Source: Rhodoferax lithotrophicus
Lineage (GTDB): Bacteria > Pseudomonadota > Gammaproteobacteria > Burkholderiales > Burkholderiaceae_C
Length of the DNA: 64,000 bases
Direction of reading: 5' to 3'
Assembly (NCBI RefSeq): GCF_019973615.1
Contig: NZ_AP024238.1
Coordinates: forward strand, 4,609,989 to 4,673,988
Under the pieces are notes generated by a model. The model saw only the letters and a list, made by a program, of their open reading frames with translations, was not told where the DNA came from and did not search any database. Positions 36,010 to 44,933 of the stretch are shown here, in pieces (positions within the stretch are counted from its first letter, which is position 1; the number at the start of each line of letters is the position of its first letter). Position numbers and translations under genes: made by a program.

Positions 36010-36072
36010 GAATTCCCCTTGGGTTGATGCAATGTTTGTTACGCTCAAGGCTTCACGAGTCTTTACGCAATT

Positions 36073-36765
36073 ATGACCACGATTCAAACCCAGCTCCAGG
36101 CGGTGCGCGACCGAATCCATGCGGCCTGTCTGGCTGCGGGCCGCCCTCAAAACAGCGTCCATTTGCTGGCGGTGTCGAAAACTTTTGGCCCGGATGCCGT
36201 GCAAGCCGCCTTTGCCGCCGGGCAAACCGCCTTTGGTGAAAACTACATCCAGGAAGCGGTGCAAAAAATCACCGAGCTGCGCCACCTGCCCTTGCAATGG
36301 CATTGCATCGGCCCGATCCAGAGCAACAAAACCCGTCTGGTAGCCGAGCACTTTGACTGGGTTCACACGGTGGATCGACTCAAAATTGCCCAGCGCCTGA
36401 GCGAGCAGCGCCCATCCAGCTTGCCACCGTTACAGGTGTGTTTGCAGGTGAATATCGATGGCGGCAGCACCAAGTCGGGCGTGGCTCCGGTGGATGCACT
36501 GGCCCTGGCGCGCGCGGTTGCCCCATTACCCGGACTGCATTTGCGTGGCCTGATGTGCATCCCCGAACCTGCTGCTGATTTTGTAGCTGCTTGCACAGTA
36601 TTCAAGAGCGCTAGAGCCCTATTTGATGCCTTAAATGCAGAAGGTCTTGGGCTGGACACCTTGTCGATGGGTATGAGTGCCGATCTGGAAGCCGCCATCA
36701 CCAGCGGCAGCACGATGGTGCGGGTGGGCTCGGCTATTTTTGGCGGGCGACATTACCCCCAATAG
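36073..36765 (+). CDS. yggS: Pyridoxal-phosphate homeostasis protein YggS
   Basis: A 230-residue PLP-binding barrel that buffers vitamin B6. The PLP lysine is in LLAVSKTFGPDAV; GENYIQEAVQK, WHCIGPIQSNK and LSMGMSADLEAAI complete the family. Divergent from pilT, a common arrangement in proteobacteria. Residues ~169-188 (ADFVAACTVFKSARALFDAL) come from a copy of the dispersed repeat, yet this region keeps roughly the family length, as if the repeat replaced native sequence. Confidence 0.93.
   Translation: MTTIQTQLQAVRDRIHAACLAAGRPQNSVHLLAVSKTFGPDAVQAAFAAGQTAFGENYIQEAVQKITELRHLPLQWHCIGPIQSNKTRLVAEHFDWVHTVDRLKIAQRLSEQRPSSLPPLQVCLQVNIDGGSTKSGVAPVDALALARAVAPLPGLHLRGLMCIPEPAADFVAACTVFKSARALFDALNAEGLGLDTLSMGMSADLEAAITSGSTMVRVGSAIFGGRHYPQ
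36578..36637 (+). repeat. Dispersed ~55-bp repeat, copy 3 (inside yggS)
   Basis: Reads TTTTGTAGCTGCTTGCACAG, then AAGAGCGCTAGAGCCC and TATTTGATGCC, close to the consensus and in the sense direction of yggS. The frame stays open. Confidence 0.75.
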
Positions 36766-36779
36766 GGCAGAAACTGCGG

Positions 36780-37241
36780 CTACTTCAGCGGCAAGTGGGT
36801 GGTGTTTTTCACCTCTTCCATCACCGCGTAGGTGCGTGTTTCACGCACACCGGGCAATTGCCACAACACCGTGCCGGCAAAGGCGCGGTAGGCGCTCATG
36901 TCTTTCATGCGGGTTTTCAGCAGGTAGTCAAAACCACCAGCCACCATGTGGCACTCCATGATTTCGGGGCGTACCTGCACCGCTGCCCTGAAGGCTTCAA
37001 ACACATTGGGCGTGGTTTTGTCCAACAGCACTTCCACAAACACCATCAGGCCCGCGCCCAGCTTGGCCGGGTTCAGCCGGGCCTCATAGCCTTCAATAAA
37101 ACCTTCTTTACTCAGGCGCTGCACCCGGGCCAGCACGGCGGTGGGTGACAGCGCCACCAGTTCCGAGAGTTTGAGGTTGCTGATGCGCCCGTCTTGCTGC
37201 AAGGCGTGCAAAATTTTCAGGTCAATGCGGTCAAGTTCCAT
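36780..37241 (-). CDS. Lrp/AsnC-family transcriptional regulator
   Basis: A 153-residue regulator with an N-terminal helix-turn-helix (KILHALQQDGRISNLKLSEL, SPTAVLARVQRLSKEGFI) and a C-terminal amino-acid-binding RAM domain (MECHMVAGGFDYLLKTR). Members of this family such as PutR control proline use. putA lies about 3 kb away on the other strand beyond the GGDEF/EAL gene, so control of putA is possible but not shown. It follows the GGDEF/EAL gene start by over 2.5 kb and lies three bases beyond that gene's stop, on the same strand. Confidence 0.88.
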   Translation of the reverse strand: MELDRIDLKILHALQQDGRISNLKLSELVALSPTAVLARVQRLSKEGFIEGYEARLNPAKLGAGLMVFVEVLLDKTTPNVFEAFRAAVQVRPEIMECHMVAGGFDYLLKTRMKDMSAYRAFAGTVLWQLPGVRETRTYAVMEEVKNTTHLPLK

Positions 37242-37244
37242 GGT

Positions 37245-39839
37245 TCACATCTGGCAGGGGGTCGGCTGGGCGGTGGGGCGACCAAACAGGTAACCCTGGT
37301 AATAACGGCAGCCCAGACTCAGCAGCGCATCACGTTGCGCAGTCAGCTCGACGCCTTCGGCAATCACGTCCAGCGACAAGCTTTCGCCCATGGTGACAAT
37401 GGCCCGGATGATGGCTGCATCCTGCGGGTCTTTCAGCATGTCACGCACAAACGCTTGATCAATCTTGAGCTGGTTCAGCGGCAGCCGCTTGAGCATGGCG
37501 AGCGAAGAATACCCCGTACCAAAATCATCCAGCGACAAGCGCACACCCAGGTCACGTAATGCGCCCATTTTGTCAATCACGCTGGGGATGTCGTCGACCA
37601 ATTGACTTTCGGTCAGCTCCAGTTCCAGCCGGGCAGGATGGGCACCGGTTTTCTGCAGCACCTTTTGGACCTGGGCCACAAAGTCAGTCTGGCGGAACTG
37701 CTGGGCACTCACATTGACGGCAATCGTCCATTGGTCTTGTGGTGCCTGGCTGGCCCATGCCACCAGTTGTTGGCAGGCGGTGTGCAAGATCCAGCGTCCC
37801 AGGGGCACGATGAGGCCGCAAGACTCGGCCGTGGCAATAAATTCACCGGGCGGCACCAGCCCGCGCATCGGGTGCTGCCAGCGCACCAGCGCCTCGAACC
37901 CCAGTGTCTGGCCTTGGGCATTCACCTGGGGTTGGTAATACAGCACAAATTCATCATGCTCCAGCGCCCAGCGCAAATCAGCCTCCAGGGTGGTACGGGC
38001 CATCACCTTGGCTTGCATGGAGGGGTTGAAGAAACGCAGCGCATTACGCCCGGCGGCCTTGGCCTGGTACATGGCCAGGTCGGCTTGCTTGAACAGTTCT
38101 TCGCGCGAAGGGTTCTCGGCATCCACCAGGGCCACGCCGATGCTCACACTGGCCTGGTGCTGCAGGTTGCCCAGGGTGTAGGGGACATTGAGTCGCGCCA
38201 GAATTTTTTGTGCCACCCGCTGGGCCTCACTGGCGGCCACGTCGGGCTGCACCGACAAGTCCACCAGCATCACCACAAACTCATCCCCACCCTGGCGCGC
38301 CAGGGTGTCCTGGGCGCGGATGCACTCGCTCATGCGCTGCGTGATCTGGCGCAGCAGTGCGTCCCCCATGTCGTGACCCAGGGTGTCGTTGATGTCCTTG
38401 AAGTTGTCCACATCAATAAACATCAGCGCCGCGCCCTGGGGGGTACGCGCCAGGGTCATCAGCAACTGTTGTACCCGGTCCTGCAGCAAACGGCGGTTGG
38501 GCAGGCCGGTCAGCGGGTCGTAAAACGCCAGTTGGTGAATAACTTCTTCGGCCTGTTTGCGCTTGGTGATGTCGGTGGAGATGCCACACAAGGCGTAAAT
38601 GTGGCCCTCGGCATCACGCAGCGGCAACTTGACCGACACATAACTGTGCTCCACAAGACCATCCGAGCTGCGGTTGACCTCTTCTTCTTCCACCCGTTCA
38701 CCACGTTCAATCACACGCAAGTCGTTGATCCGCAGTTTGGCGACGGTGACCGCATCAAAAAACACCTCATCGGTCTGGTTCATCACCTGATCCAGGGGGC
38801 GACCAAACAATTCGCAGACCTTGCTGTTGGCATATTGGTAACGCAGCTGGCGGTCTTTGATGTAGATGAAGGCATCGACACTGTTGAGAATGATGTTCAG
38901 CCGCGTTTCACTGGCTTGCAAGTGCTGGGTCTTCAGGGTCACCTGGCGGCGCAGCCACAGGTTAACCAAGCTCACCAAACCCAGCAAGCCCAGCAGCACA
39001 GCCAAGCCCCACCACATCATCGGGGGAATAACGGATGGGATTGATTTTTGCAACCAACGCCGCAGCGCCTGGCCGGAAGGGGAATCACTTTGGAGTTGCC
39101 ACTGGTCCAGATGCCGGTCAATGGCGGTCAGCAACTCGGGGTGCTTGCCTTTGGCGGTGGCGTAAAACAGCTGGGCGGGCTGGAAAACGATGGCGGTGGC
39201 TTCAAGCTGGTAGCTTGGCGCGTGCAAGTCGCCAAAAAAGCGGTTGGCAGCCACGGCATCCAGCTTGCCATGGGCCACGCGTTCAAAACCCTGTTCAAAC
39301 GAATCCACCGGCACCAGTTGCGCGGTGATGCCAAAACTGCTGAGCATGGTGGCCAGAAAACTGGCCTGAATGGAGCCCGACACCACGGCAATACGTTGGT
39401 CTTTCAAGTCAGGAATGGCTCTGATGGACACCCCTTTGCGCTTGTAGATTTGCGACCAGCTCAGCAGTGCCGGTGTGGTGTGAAAGTCAAAAACCTCGGC
39501 ACGCTGCTCGGTAAAGGCCACATCGGGCATCAGGTCAATCTGGCCGTTTTGCAGGGCATTCAGGCAGGCTTGCCATTCGCAGGGCACCGCCACCAACTGC
39601 CAGTGTTCCAGCTTGGCAATAGCCACCAGCACATCGCCCAAAATGCCGCTGGGTTGCCCATCTTGGCCCATGAGGATTTTGGGCATATTGGTGTACACCC
39701 CCACCCGCACCACGGGGGTGGGGGCTATGGCATGCTCGGCCAGTGCGCTGACAGGCAGGGTACAAAGCCACAGCCAGACCAGCCAGCACAGCCTCATACG
39801 CCCATGGAGGTGCCCAAATTTCAAGTCAGTTGACCACAT
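37245..39839 (-). CDS. Periplasmic-sensing GGDEF/EAL c-di-GMP protein
   Basis: About 864 residues. A signal peptide (LCWLVWLWLCTLPVSALA) leads to a periplasmic SBP_bac_3 domain like amino-acid binding proteins (VRVGVYTNMPKILMGQDGQP), a membrane helix (MMWWGLAVLLGLLGLVSLVN), a PAS domain, then GGDEF with intact active site RQGGDEFVVML and inhibitory RxxD five residues before it. EAL follows, also intact (GFEALVRWQ, ELTES, DDFGTGYSSL, KIDQAFV). Both making and breaking c-di-GMP look possible. The start is uncertain: ATG at 39839 or at 39797. It sits between an Lrp regulator and putA, so an amino-acid ligand is a fair guess. Confidence 0.9.
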   Translation of the reverse strand: MWSTDLKFGHLHGRMRLCWLVWLWLCTLPVSALAEHAIAPTPVVRVGVYTNMPKILMGQDGQPSGILGDVLVAIAKLEHWQLVAVPCEWQACLNALQNGQIDLMPDVAFTEQRAEVFDFHTTPALLSWSQIYKRKGVSIRAIPDLKDQRIAVVSGSIQASFLATMLSSFGITAQLVPVDSFEQGFERVAHGKLDAVAANRFFGDLHAPSYQLEATAIVFQPAQLFYATAKGKHPELLTAIDRHLDQWQLQSDSPSGQALRRWLQKSIPSVIPPMMWWGLAVLLGLLGLVSLVNLWLRRQVTLKTQHLQASETRLNIILNSVDAFIYIKDRQLRYQYANSKVCELFGRPLDQVMNQTDEVFFDAVTVAKLRINDLRVIERGERVEEEEVNRSSDGLVEHSYVSVKLPLRDAEGHIYALCGISTDITKRKQAEEVIHQLAFYDPLTGLPNRRLLQDRVQQLLMTLARTPQGAALMFIDVDNFKDINDTLGHDMGDALLRQITQRMSECIRAQDTLARQGGDEFVVMLVDLSVQPDVAASEAQRVAQKILARLNVPYTLGNLQHQASVSIGVALVDAENPSREELFKQADLAMYQAKAAGRNALRFFNPSMQAKVMARTTLEADLRWALEHDEFVLYYQPQVNAQGQTLGFEALVRWQHPMRGLVPPGEFIATAESCGLIVPLGRWILHTACQQLVAWASQAPQDQWTIAVNVSAQQFRQTDFVAQVQKVLQKTGAHPARLELELTESQLVDDIPSVIDKMGALRDLGVRLSLDDFGTGYSSLAMLKRLPLNQLKIDQAFVRDMLKDPQDAAIIRAIVTMGESLSLDVIAEGVELTAQRDALLSLGCRYYQGYLFGRPTAQPTPCQM

Positions 39840-39847
39840 GTAAGCAG

Positions 39848-40117
39848 TTGTATCAGGGATGAAAAGTAAGGTGCATTGTGCTGCAACTGCATCGCCGTGA
39901 ACAGCGCGCAACCCATCCCCCTTGCGGCGCAGGCACCGTGGTGGCATGGGACCATGTGATACCCGCCTCGTCGGCCATCCGGTAGCCCCGCATTGAGGGG
40001 AAAGCTACAGGCCTGCGAGTATGGATGAATTTAAAACTATATAAAGGCAAAAATACAGTGAAAAATTCATCTTCGAATCCAAGAACATAGCGCATTCGTT
40101 TGATTGAGGAGACTAAC
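39848..40117 (+). promoter_or_regulatory. putA upstream region with a structured element
   Basis: No gene fits these 270 bases. They contain nested pairing: CATCC (39976-39980) with GGATG (40023-40027), GGCC (39973-39976) with GGCC (40010-40013), and GTAGC (39982-39986) with GCTAC (40004-40008), the last also flanking CCCC/GGGG. The sequence AAAGCTACAGGCC recalls part of a c-di-GMP-I riboswitch, but the rest of that fold is missing. AT-rich sequence at 40024-40070 probably holds the promoter. Confidence 0.35.
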
Positions 40118-43100
40118 TTGTTACAAACTGCACGCTTGCCCAACCCCTACCGCCCCGAAGCACCAACGGTATCCCACAACCTGACCACGGTACAAGGCAG
40201 CCTGGACTGGGCCGCCGTCATCCGCACCGCCACCCCCTGGGTACAAGCCGTGCGCAACAACCCGCCGCCCTTCTGGGCCATGGAAAGCCTGCTGAAGGAA
40301 TACCCGATCTCCAGCGCCGAAGGCCTGGCCCTGATGCGCCTGGCCGAAGCCCTGCTGCGGGTGCCCGATGCCGAAACGGCGATTGCCCTGACCGCCGACC
40401 AACTCGGTCGGGCCGACTTTGAGGGCAGCAGCGACAAGGTGTTGTCGCGCCTGTCCAGCACCGCCATTGCCATGAGCAAACACTTTTTGCCCCCCGCACC
40501 GGGGGCCGATCAAAGCGCTGCCGAGCCGGGACTGATGGCCAAACTCGGGGCCAAAACCGTGGTGGCCGCCACGCTGCGTGCGGTGCAGTTGCTGGGCCGC
40601 CAGTTTGTGCTGGGCCAGACCATTGCCGAAGGCCTGAAAGAAGCCGCGGCCGCCCAACGCAAACAAGCCAACCTGCGCTACAGCTACGACATGCTGGGCG
40701 AAGGTGCCCGCACCGATGCTGATGCGCTGGTGCATCTGGCAAGCTACCAAAAAGCTATTGAATCTATAGCTGTTAGCGCAATTCAAGCAAGGGCTTGTGA
40801 GCAAAACGACGGCATATCCATCAAACTCAGCGCCCTGCACCCGCGTTATGAAGATGCGCAACACACCCGTGTCATGGCCGAGCTGGTGCCGCGCGTGTGG
40901 GGCCTGTGTGAACAGGCGGCACGCGCCAACATCAACCTCACCATCGATGCCGAAGAGGTGGACCGGCTGGAGCTGTCGCTGGAGGTATTTGAGGCCTTGC
41001 TGACCCAGGTGGCGCAGCACTACCCGAACTGGCGCGGCTTTGGGCTGGCGCTGCAGTCTTACCAACTCGGCGCACTCGACCTGATCACCCATGTGATCGC
41101 CCTGGGCCGGAAATACAAGCTGCGCCTGATGTGCCGCCTGGTCAAAGGCGCGTATTGGGATGCCGAAATCAAACGCGCCCAGGAGCTGGGATTGCCGCAC
41201 TACCCGGTGTTCACCCACAAACACCACACCGACATCTCATACCTGGCTTGCGCCCGCACCCTGCTAGCCGCGCCCGATGCCATCTACCCGCAATTTGCCA
41301 CCCACAATGCCGCCACCGCCGCCGCCATTCTGCACATGGCAGAGCGCAGTGGATCGGCTTTTGAATTACAACGCCTGCACGGCATGGGTGAAGGTATTTA
41401 CCGCGAGATTTTGAACAACCCGGCGGTGGCCTGCCGCGTCTACGCCCCGGTCGGTGCGCACAAAGACCTGCTGGCCTACCTGGTGCGCCGCCTGCTGGAA
41501 AACGGCGCCAACTCCTCGTTTGTGCACCAACTGGCCGATGCCAGCGTGCCGATCCCCGAGCTGCTGACTTCACCGCTGCACCCGGAGCCGCAGCCCGCCT
41601 TGCCGCTGCCGCCCGACCTGTTTGGCCTGCACCGCGCCAACAGCACGGGGCTCGACTTGAGTGTGCCCGCCCTGCGTGCCCCGCTGCTGGCCGCTTACGC
41701 CAGTGTGCAAGTGCCCCACGTGCCAGAGTTTGATGCCAAATTGGCCTCTAGCGCTTTATTAACAAGCGCAAGCAGCTATCAAAAATGGAGTAAATTACCG
41801 GTGACTGAACGCACCGCCACGCTGCGCCGTGCCGCAGATGCCCTGCAAGCCGAGCTGCCGCGCTTTTGCGCCCTGCTGGTCAAGGAAGCCTTCAAAACCT
41901 GGAACGATGCGGTCGGCGAAGTGCGCGAAGCCATCGACTTCTTGCGCTACTACGCAGCCCAAGCTGAACTCATCATGCAACCGCAAACCATGCCCGGCAT
42001 GGAAGGCGACAGCGTGCTGGGCATCACCGGTGAGAGCAACGAGCTGCGCCTGACCGGGCGCGGCCCCTGGGTCTGCATCAGCCCATGGAACTTTCCGCTG
42101 GCCATCTTCCTCGGACAGGTGGCAGCGGCACTCGCCACCGGCAACACCGTGCTGGCCAAACCAGCCGAACAAACCCCTGGCGTGGCGCTGGAAGCCGTGA
42201 AACTGCTGCATGTGGCCGGTGTGCCCGAAGGCGCGTTGCAACTGCTGCATGGCCCCGGTGAAACCGTGGGCGCAGCGCTGGTGGCTGCGCCCGGCGTGGC
42301 CGGTGTGGTATTCACCGGCTCGACCCAGGTCGCCAAGATCATCAACCGGACTCTGGCCGCCAAAGACGGCCCGATCGTTCCGCTGATTGCCGAGACCGGC
42401 GGCATCAATGCCATGCTGGTCGACAGCACCGCGCTGCCCGAACAAGTCAGCGACGCGGTGATGCAAAGCGCCTTCCGCAGCGCGGGCCAACGCTGCTCAG
42501 CCCTGCGCCTGCTGTGTGTGCACGAAGACATTGCCGACAAGGTGATCGCCATGATCAGCGGCGCGGCCCAAGAGCTGGTGGCCGGAGACCCGGCCGATCT
42601 GGCCACCGATGTCGGCCCGGTGATTGACCGTGAGGCGTTCGAGGGCATCCAGACCCACTTGCAGCGCTTGCACCGCGAAGCCACGCCTTTGCTCGAATTG
42701 ATGAAAAATCAGCCTCTAGCCAAGGCAGATAATGCGCAAACAGCTATTAAACAAATAGCAAACCTGATCCCGCCACAAACCTTTGAGGTGGCCAGCATCA
42801 GCGACATGAAAGCCGAAATCTTCGGCCCGGTGTTACACGTGGTGCGCTGGAAGGGTGACCCGCTGGCGGTGATTGCGCAAATCAACGCCCTGGGCTACGG
42901 CCTGACCCTCGGCATCCAGACCCGCATCGACAGTCGCGCCCAGCAACTGGCCCACGCCGCCCACATTGGCAACGTCTACATCAACCGCAACCAGATCGGT
43001 GCGGTGGTCGGCGTGCAGCCGTTTGGCGGCGAAGGCCTGTCAGGCACCGGCCCGAAAGCTGGAGGGCCGCATTACCTGTACCGCTTCTGTGCCGAGCAGA

Positions 43101-43156
43101 CCGTGACCATCAACACCACGGCGGCGGGGGGGAATGCGGCGTTGTTAGCGGGGTGA
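40118..43156 (+). CDS. putA: Bifunctional proline dehydrogenase / glutamate-semialdehyde dehydrogenase
   Basis: A 1012-residue fused enzyme that oxidises proline to glutamate. The FAD-dependent barrel has ISIKLSALHPRYEDAQ and RLVKGAYWDAEIKRAQELG. The aldehyde dehydrogenase half has PWVCISPWNFPLAIFLGQ, catalytic Glu in LIAETGGINAM and Cys in SAGQRCSALR. The start is the TTG at 40118, because GAGGAG lies six bases before it. There is no N-terminal ribbon-helix-helix, so it does not repress itself; control probably comes from elsewhere, such as the nearby Lrp protein. Three segments (residues ~209-227, 540-557, 862-881) are encoded by copies of the dispersed repeat. Confidence 0.95.
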   Translation: MLQTARLPNPYRPEAPTVSHNLTTVQGSLDWAAVIRTATPWVQAVRNNPPPFWAMESLLKEYPISSAEGLALMRLAEALLRVPDAETAIALTADQLGRADFEGSSDKVLSRLSSTAIAMSKHFLPPAPGADQSAAEPGLMAKLGAKTVVAATLRAVQLLGRQFVLGQTIAEGLKEAAAAQRKQANLRYSYDMLGEGARTDADALVHLASYQKAIESIAVSAIQARACEQNDGISIKLSALHPRYEDAQHTRVMAELVPRVWGLCEQAARANINLTIDAEEVDRLELSLEVFEALLTQVAQHYPNWRGFGLALQSYQLGALDLITHVIALGRKYKLRLMCRLVKGAYWDAEIKRAQELGLPHYPVFTHKHHTDISYLACARTLLAAPDAIYPQFATHNAATAAAILHMAERSGSAFELQRLHGMGEGIYREILNNPAVACRVYAPVGAHKDLLAYLVRRLLENGANSSFVHQLADASVPIPELLTSPLHPEPQPALPLPPDLFGLHRANSTGLDLSVPALRAPLLAAYASVQVPHVPEFDAKLASSALLTSASSYQKWSKLPVTERTATLRRAADALQAELPRFCALLVKEAFKTWNDAVGEVREAIDFLRYYAAQAELIMQPQTMPGMEGDSVLGITGESNELRLTGRGPWVCISPWNFPLAIFLGQVAAALATGNTVLAKPAEQTPGVALEAVKLLHVAGVPEGALQLLHGPGETVGAALVAAPGVAGVVFTGSTQVAKIINRTLAAKDGPIVPLIAETGGINAMLVDSTALPEQVSDAVMQSAFRSAGQRCSALRLLCVHEDIADKVIAMISGAAQELVAGDPADLATDVGPVIDREAFEGIQTHLQRLHREATPLLELMKNQPLAKADNAQTAIKQIANLIPPQTFEVASISDMKAEIFGPVLHVVRWKGDPLAVIAQINALGYGLTLGIQTRIDSRAQQLAHAAHIGNVYINRNQIGAVVGVQPFGGEGLSGTGPKAGGPHYLYRFCAEQTVTINTTAAGGNAALLAG
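40743..40800 (+). repeat. Dispersed ~55-bp repeat, copy 4 (putA, site 1)
   Basis: Reads CTATTGAATCTATAGCTG, TTAGCGCAATTCAAGC and AAGGGCTTGTG in the sense direction. It encodes KAIESIAVSAIQARACEQ just before the conserved ISIKLSALHPRYE strand of the proline dehydrogenase barrel. Confidence 0.65.
41735..41788 (-). repeat. Dispersed ~55-bp repeat, copy 5 (putA, site 2)
   Basis: The closest match to consensus: on the minus strand TTTTTGATAGCTGCTTGCGC, then a short AT stretch, then AAGCGCTAGAGGCCAATTTG. It is antisense to putA and encodes LASSALLTSASSYQKW in the linker before the aldehyde dehydrogenase domain. Confidence 0.85.
42701..42762 (-). repeat. Dispersed ~55-bp repeat, copy 6 (putA, site 3)
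   Basis: On the minus strand TTTAATAGCTGTTTGCGCAT, ATCTGCC and TTGGCTAGAGGCTGATTTTT. Antisense to putA, encoding MKNQPLAKADNAQTAIKQ within a variable surface region of the aldehyde dehydrogenase domain. Confidence 0.8.
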
Positions 43157-43214
43157 GGGGCGGGTAACGACTGCGCTCTGAACCCGGGGCGCGGGCAAGG
43201 CGAATGCCGGGGGC

Positions 43215-44933
43215 TCATACGCTTCGCTTTTTGAAATCGCCCCCGACATCCGCCCTGCCCACGCCCCTGAACGATGTCGACGAAGCTTGTTGATATTCAA
43301 TTGAACTCTTTTGCATCTGCTGAAAGACGACAGCAAAGCGCTCAATCAATTTGCGCTCCTCCGAGGCCATCGCCATCAGAACTTTGCTGGCTGGGTTTTG
43401 AAGTTGCAAATCAACGAGATTTGCAAATGATTCGGAGTAGGCCGCTGCAACTCTTTCGTTAAGCACGGTGTCTTCTGGAGGCGCTGATAAAAACAATCTA
43501 CGCCCAAATCGTAACCATGCCGAGTTGGTATCGCTGCCAACAGCTTTCAGTTCGTCCATGAGATTGAACACCTCCAAAGACTGTCCCGCGTTGCATGCCT
43601 TTTCTATTGCCCCGTGTATCGCTAGCACTTTGGGATCAGCGTTCGTGTCTTGCGCCAGCAAAAGTGCCCGTTCAAGGTATCTCATGTCCATTCGGCAGAT
43701 GACTTCCGGGTCGCGCAGCATGGTCATCAATTCATCCGTCGTGTACCAAATCCGCAAGAAGTCCACAAAGAGGCCGATCGGCTCCTCCCGCTGCTTTTTC
43801 ACCTCCATACATAGCCGCATCAGCGGCTCGCACAATTCGTAGTAACTCTCTCGCCCCTGCTCAATCGAGCGCACATAGCGCTTGTCCTTGAGCTGCTTGA
43901 GCTGACTGGAGCAGACCTGCTGCGTGATGAAGCAGGACTTGGCGATTTGTTTGACGGGTGCCGCGCCGCGATAATTCACCAGATACTCGACGATCTTGCG
44001 TTGCTGCCCCGGCAGCTCTTTCATGCGTGCCTGGTAATAGGGCGTGAGTTCGTCCAGGGTGTGCATGAAGGCCGGCACCAACTCATCCAGCGCTTGCGCG
44101 CTCAGGAACTGGGCGAAGATGATGTAGATGCGCGGGTTGCCCTCGGCCAAGTGGTGCACGGCCCGGATGCGGGCGCGGCCTTCGGAGGTGGCAATAAAGG
44201 CGGCCAGTTCCCGGTCACCGCGTTCCACCGCAATTTTGCTCAGCAGGCTCACCACGTCTTCAAAGTCCAGTTCCTTGAGGGCTTCGATGTCAAAGAAGCC
44301 GTAGAACACCGACTTCTGCAAGCTCACCCCGGCAAACAACGCTGGCGTGGTGCACACCAGCACCATGTTGTTGTGGTTCTGGATGAAGGCGCGCCAGGCC
44401 CTTTGGCCTTGCTCACCCAGTTGGTCGAACAAGTCGTCCAGGTTTTCCAGCAGCACGACGAGGCGCTTGCTGCCCAGCACTTCCAGCAGAATGGACTCGG
44501 CCAGCTTTTCTGCTTCTTTTAGAGGTAATTCATACAGCGGCGTGGTGCGGGCATCCACTTGCAACTCGGGGTAGCTGGCATCCAGGGTGCGCAAGATGCG
44601 CAGCACCCACTCGAAAAAGCTGGTCACGCCCCATTCTTCCTCGCGCATCCAGGCAATCAGGGCTTGGTTCTTGGCCTCTTTGGTTTGTGCCAAGCGGTGG
44701 TGCAGCAGTGCAATCAGGTGGGTTTTGCCAATGCCCCTTGGCCCGACAAACAGGGTGTGGTGGCTGCTGCTGGTGCGCAGGCTTTCCAGCACGTTGTCCA
44801 GGCTGCGCTGTAGCAGGGGGCCGCGTTGTACCAGCAGGGTCTCCAGTGTTTCCGGGGCCATCATGCTGGGCGTGAAATGCGACAGGTAAAGGGCTTTACT
44901 CGTCAGCGTGGGGGTGTTGCTGTCTTTGCTCAT
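43215..44933 (-). CDS. P-loop ATPase with winged-helix domain (unknown system, gene 2)
   Basis: A 572-residue protein I cannot name. Residues ~45-260 form a P-loop ATPase: Walker A FVGPRGIGKTHLIALL, Walker B RLVVLLENLDDLF, then sensor-like MVLVCTTPALF. Around 330-385 is a winged helix (RKIVEYLVNYRGAAPVKQIA, QVCSSQLKQLKDKRYV). The last 200 residues are helical without a known motif. This is a STAND/ORC-like layout. The ATG at 44933 overlaps the upstream ATPase stop as ATGA and has AGGAGG six bases before it, so the two proteins are made together. No nuclease or protease domain is visible. Confidence 0.65.
   Translation of the reverse strand: MSKDSNTPTLTSKALYLSHFTPSMMAPETLETLLVQRGPLLQRSLDNVLESLRTSSSHHTLFVGPRGIGKTHLIALLHHRLAQTKEAKNQALIAWMREEEWGVTSFFEWVLRILRTLDASYPELQVDARTTPLYELPLKEAEKLAESILLEVLGSKRLVVLLENLDDLFDQLGEQGQRAWRAFIQNHNNMVLVCTTPALFAGVSLQKSVFYGFFDIEALKELDFEDVVSLLSKIAVERGDRELAAFIATSEGRARIRAVHHLAEGNPRIYIIFAQFLSAQALDELVPAFMHTLDELTPYYQARMKELPGQQRKIVEYLVNYRGAAPVKQIAKSCFITQQVCSSQLKQLKDKRYVRSIEQGRESYYELCEPLMRLCMEVKKQREEPIGLFVDFLRIWYTTDELMTMLRDPEVICRMDMRYLERALLLAQDTNADPKVLAIHGAIEKACNAGQSLEVFNLMDELKAVGSDTNSAWLRFGRRLFLSAPPEDTVLNERVAAAYSESFANLVDLQLQNPASKVLMAMASEERKLIERFAVVFQQMQKSSIEYQQASSTSFRGVGRADVGGDFKKRSV

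Noticed and set aside
39970..40030. A c-di-GMP-I riboswitch before putA.
   Set aside because: AAAGCTACAGGCC resembles one conserved strand, but the GGGCAAACC strand and the second helix with its receptor are absent; I keep it only as a structured leader.
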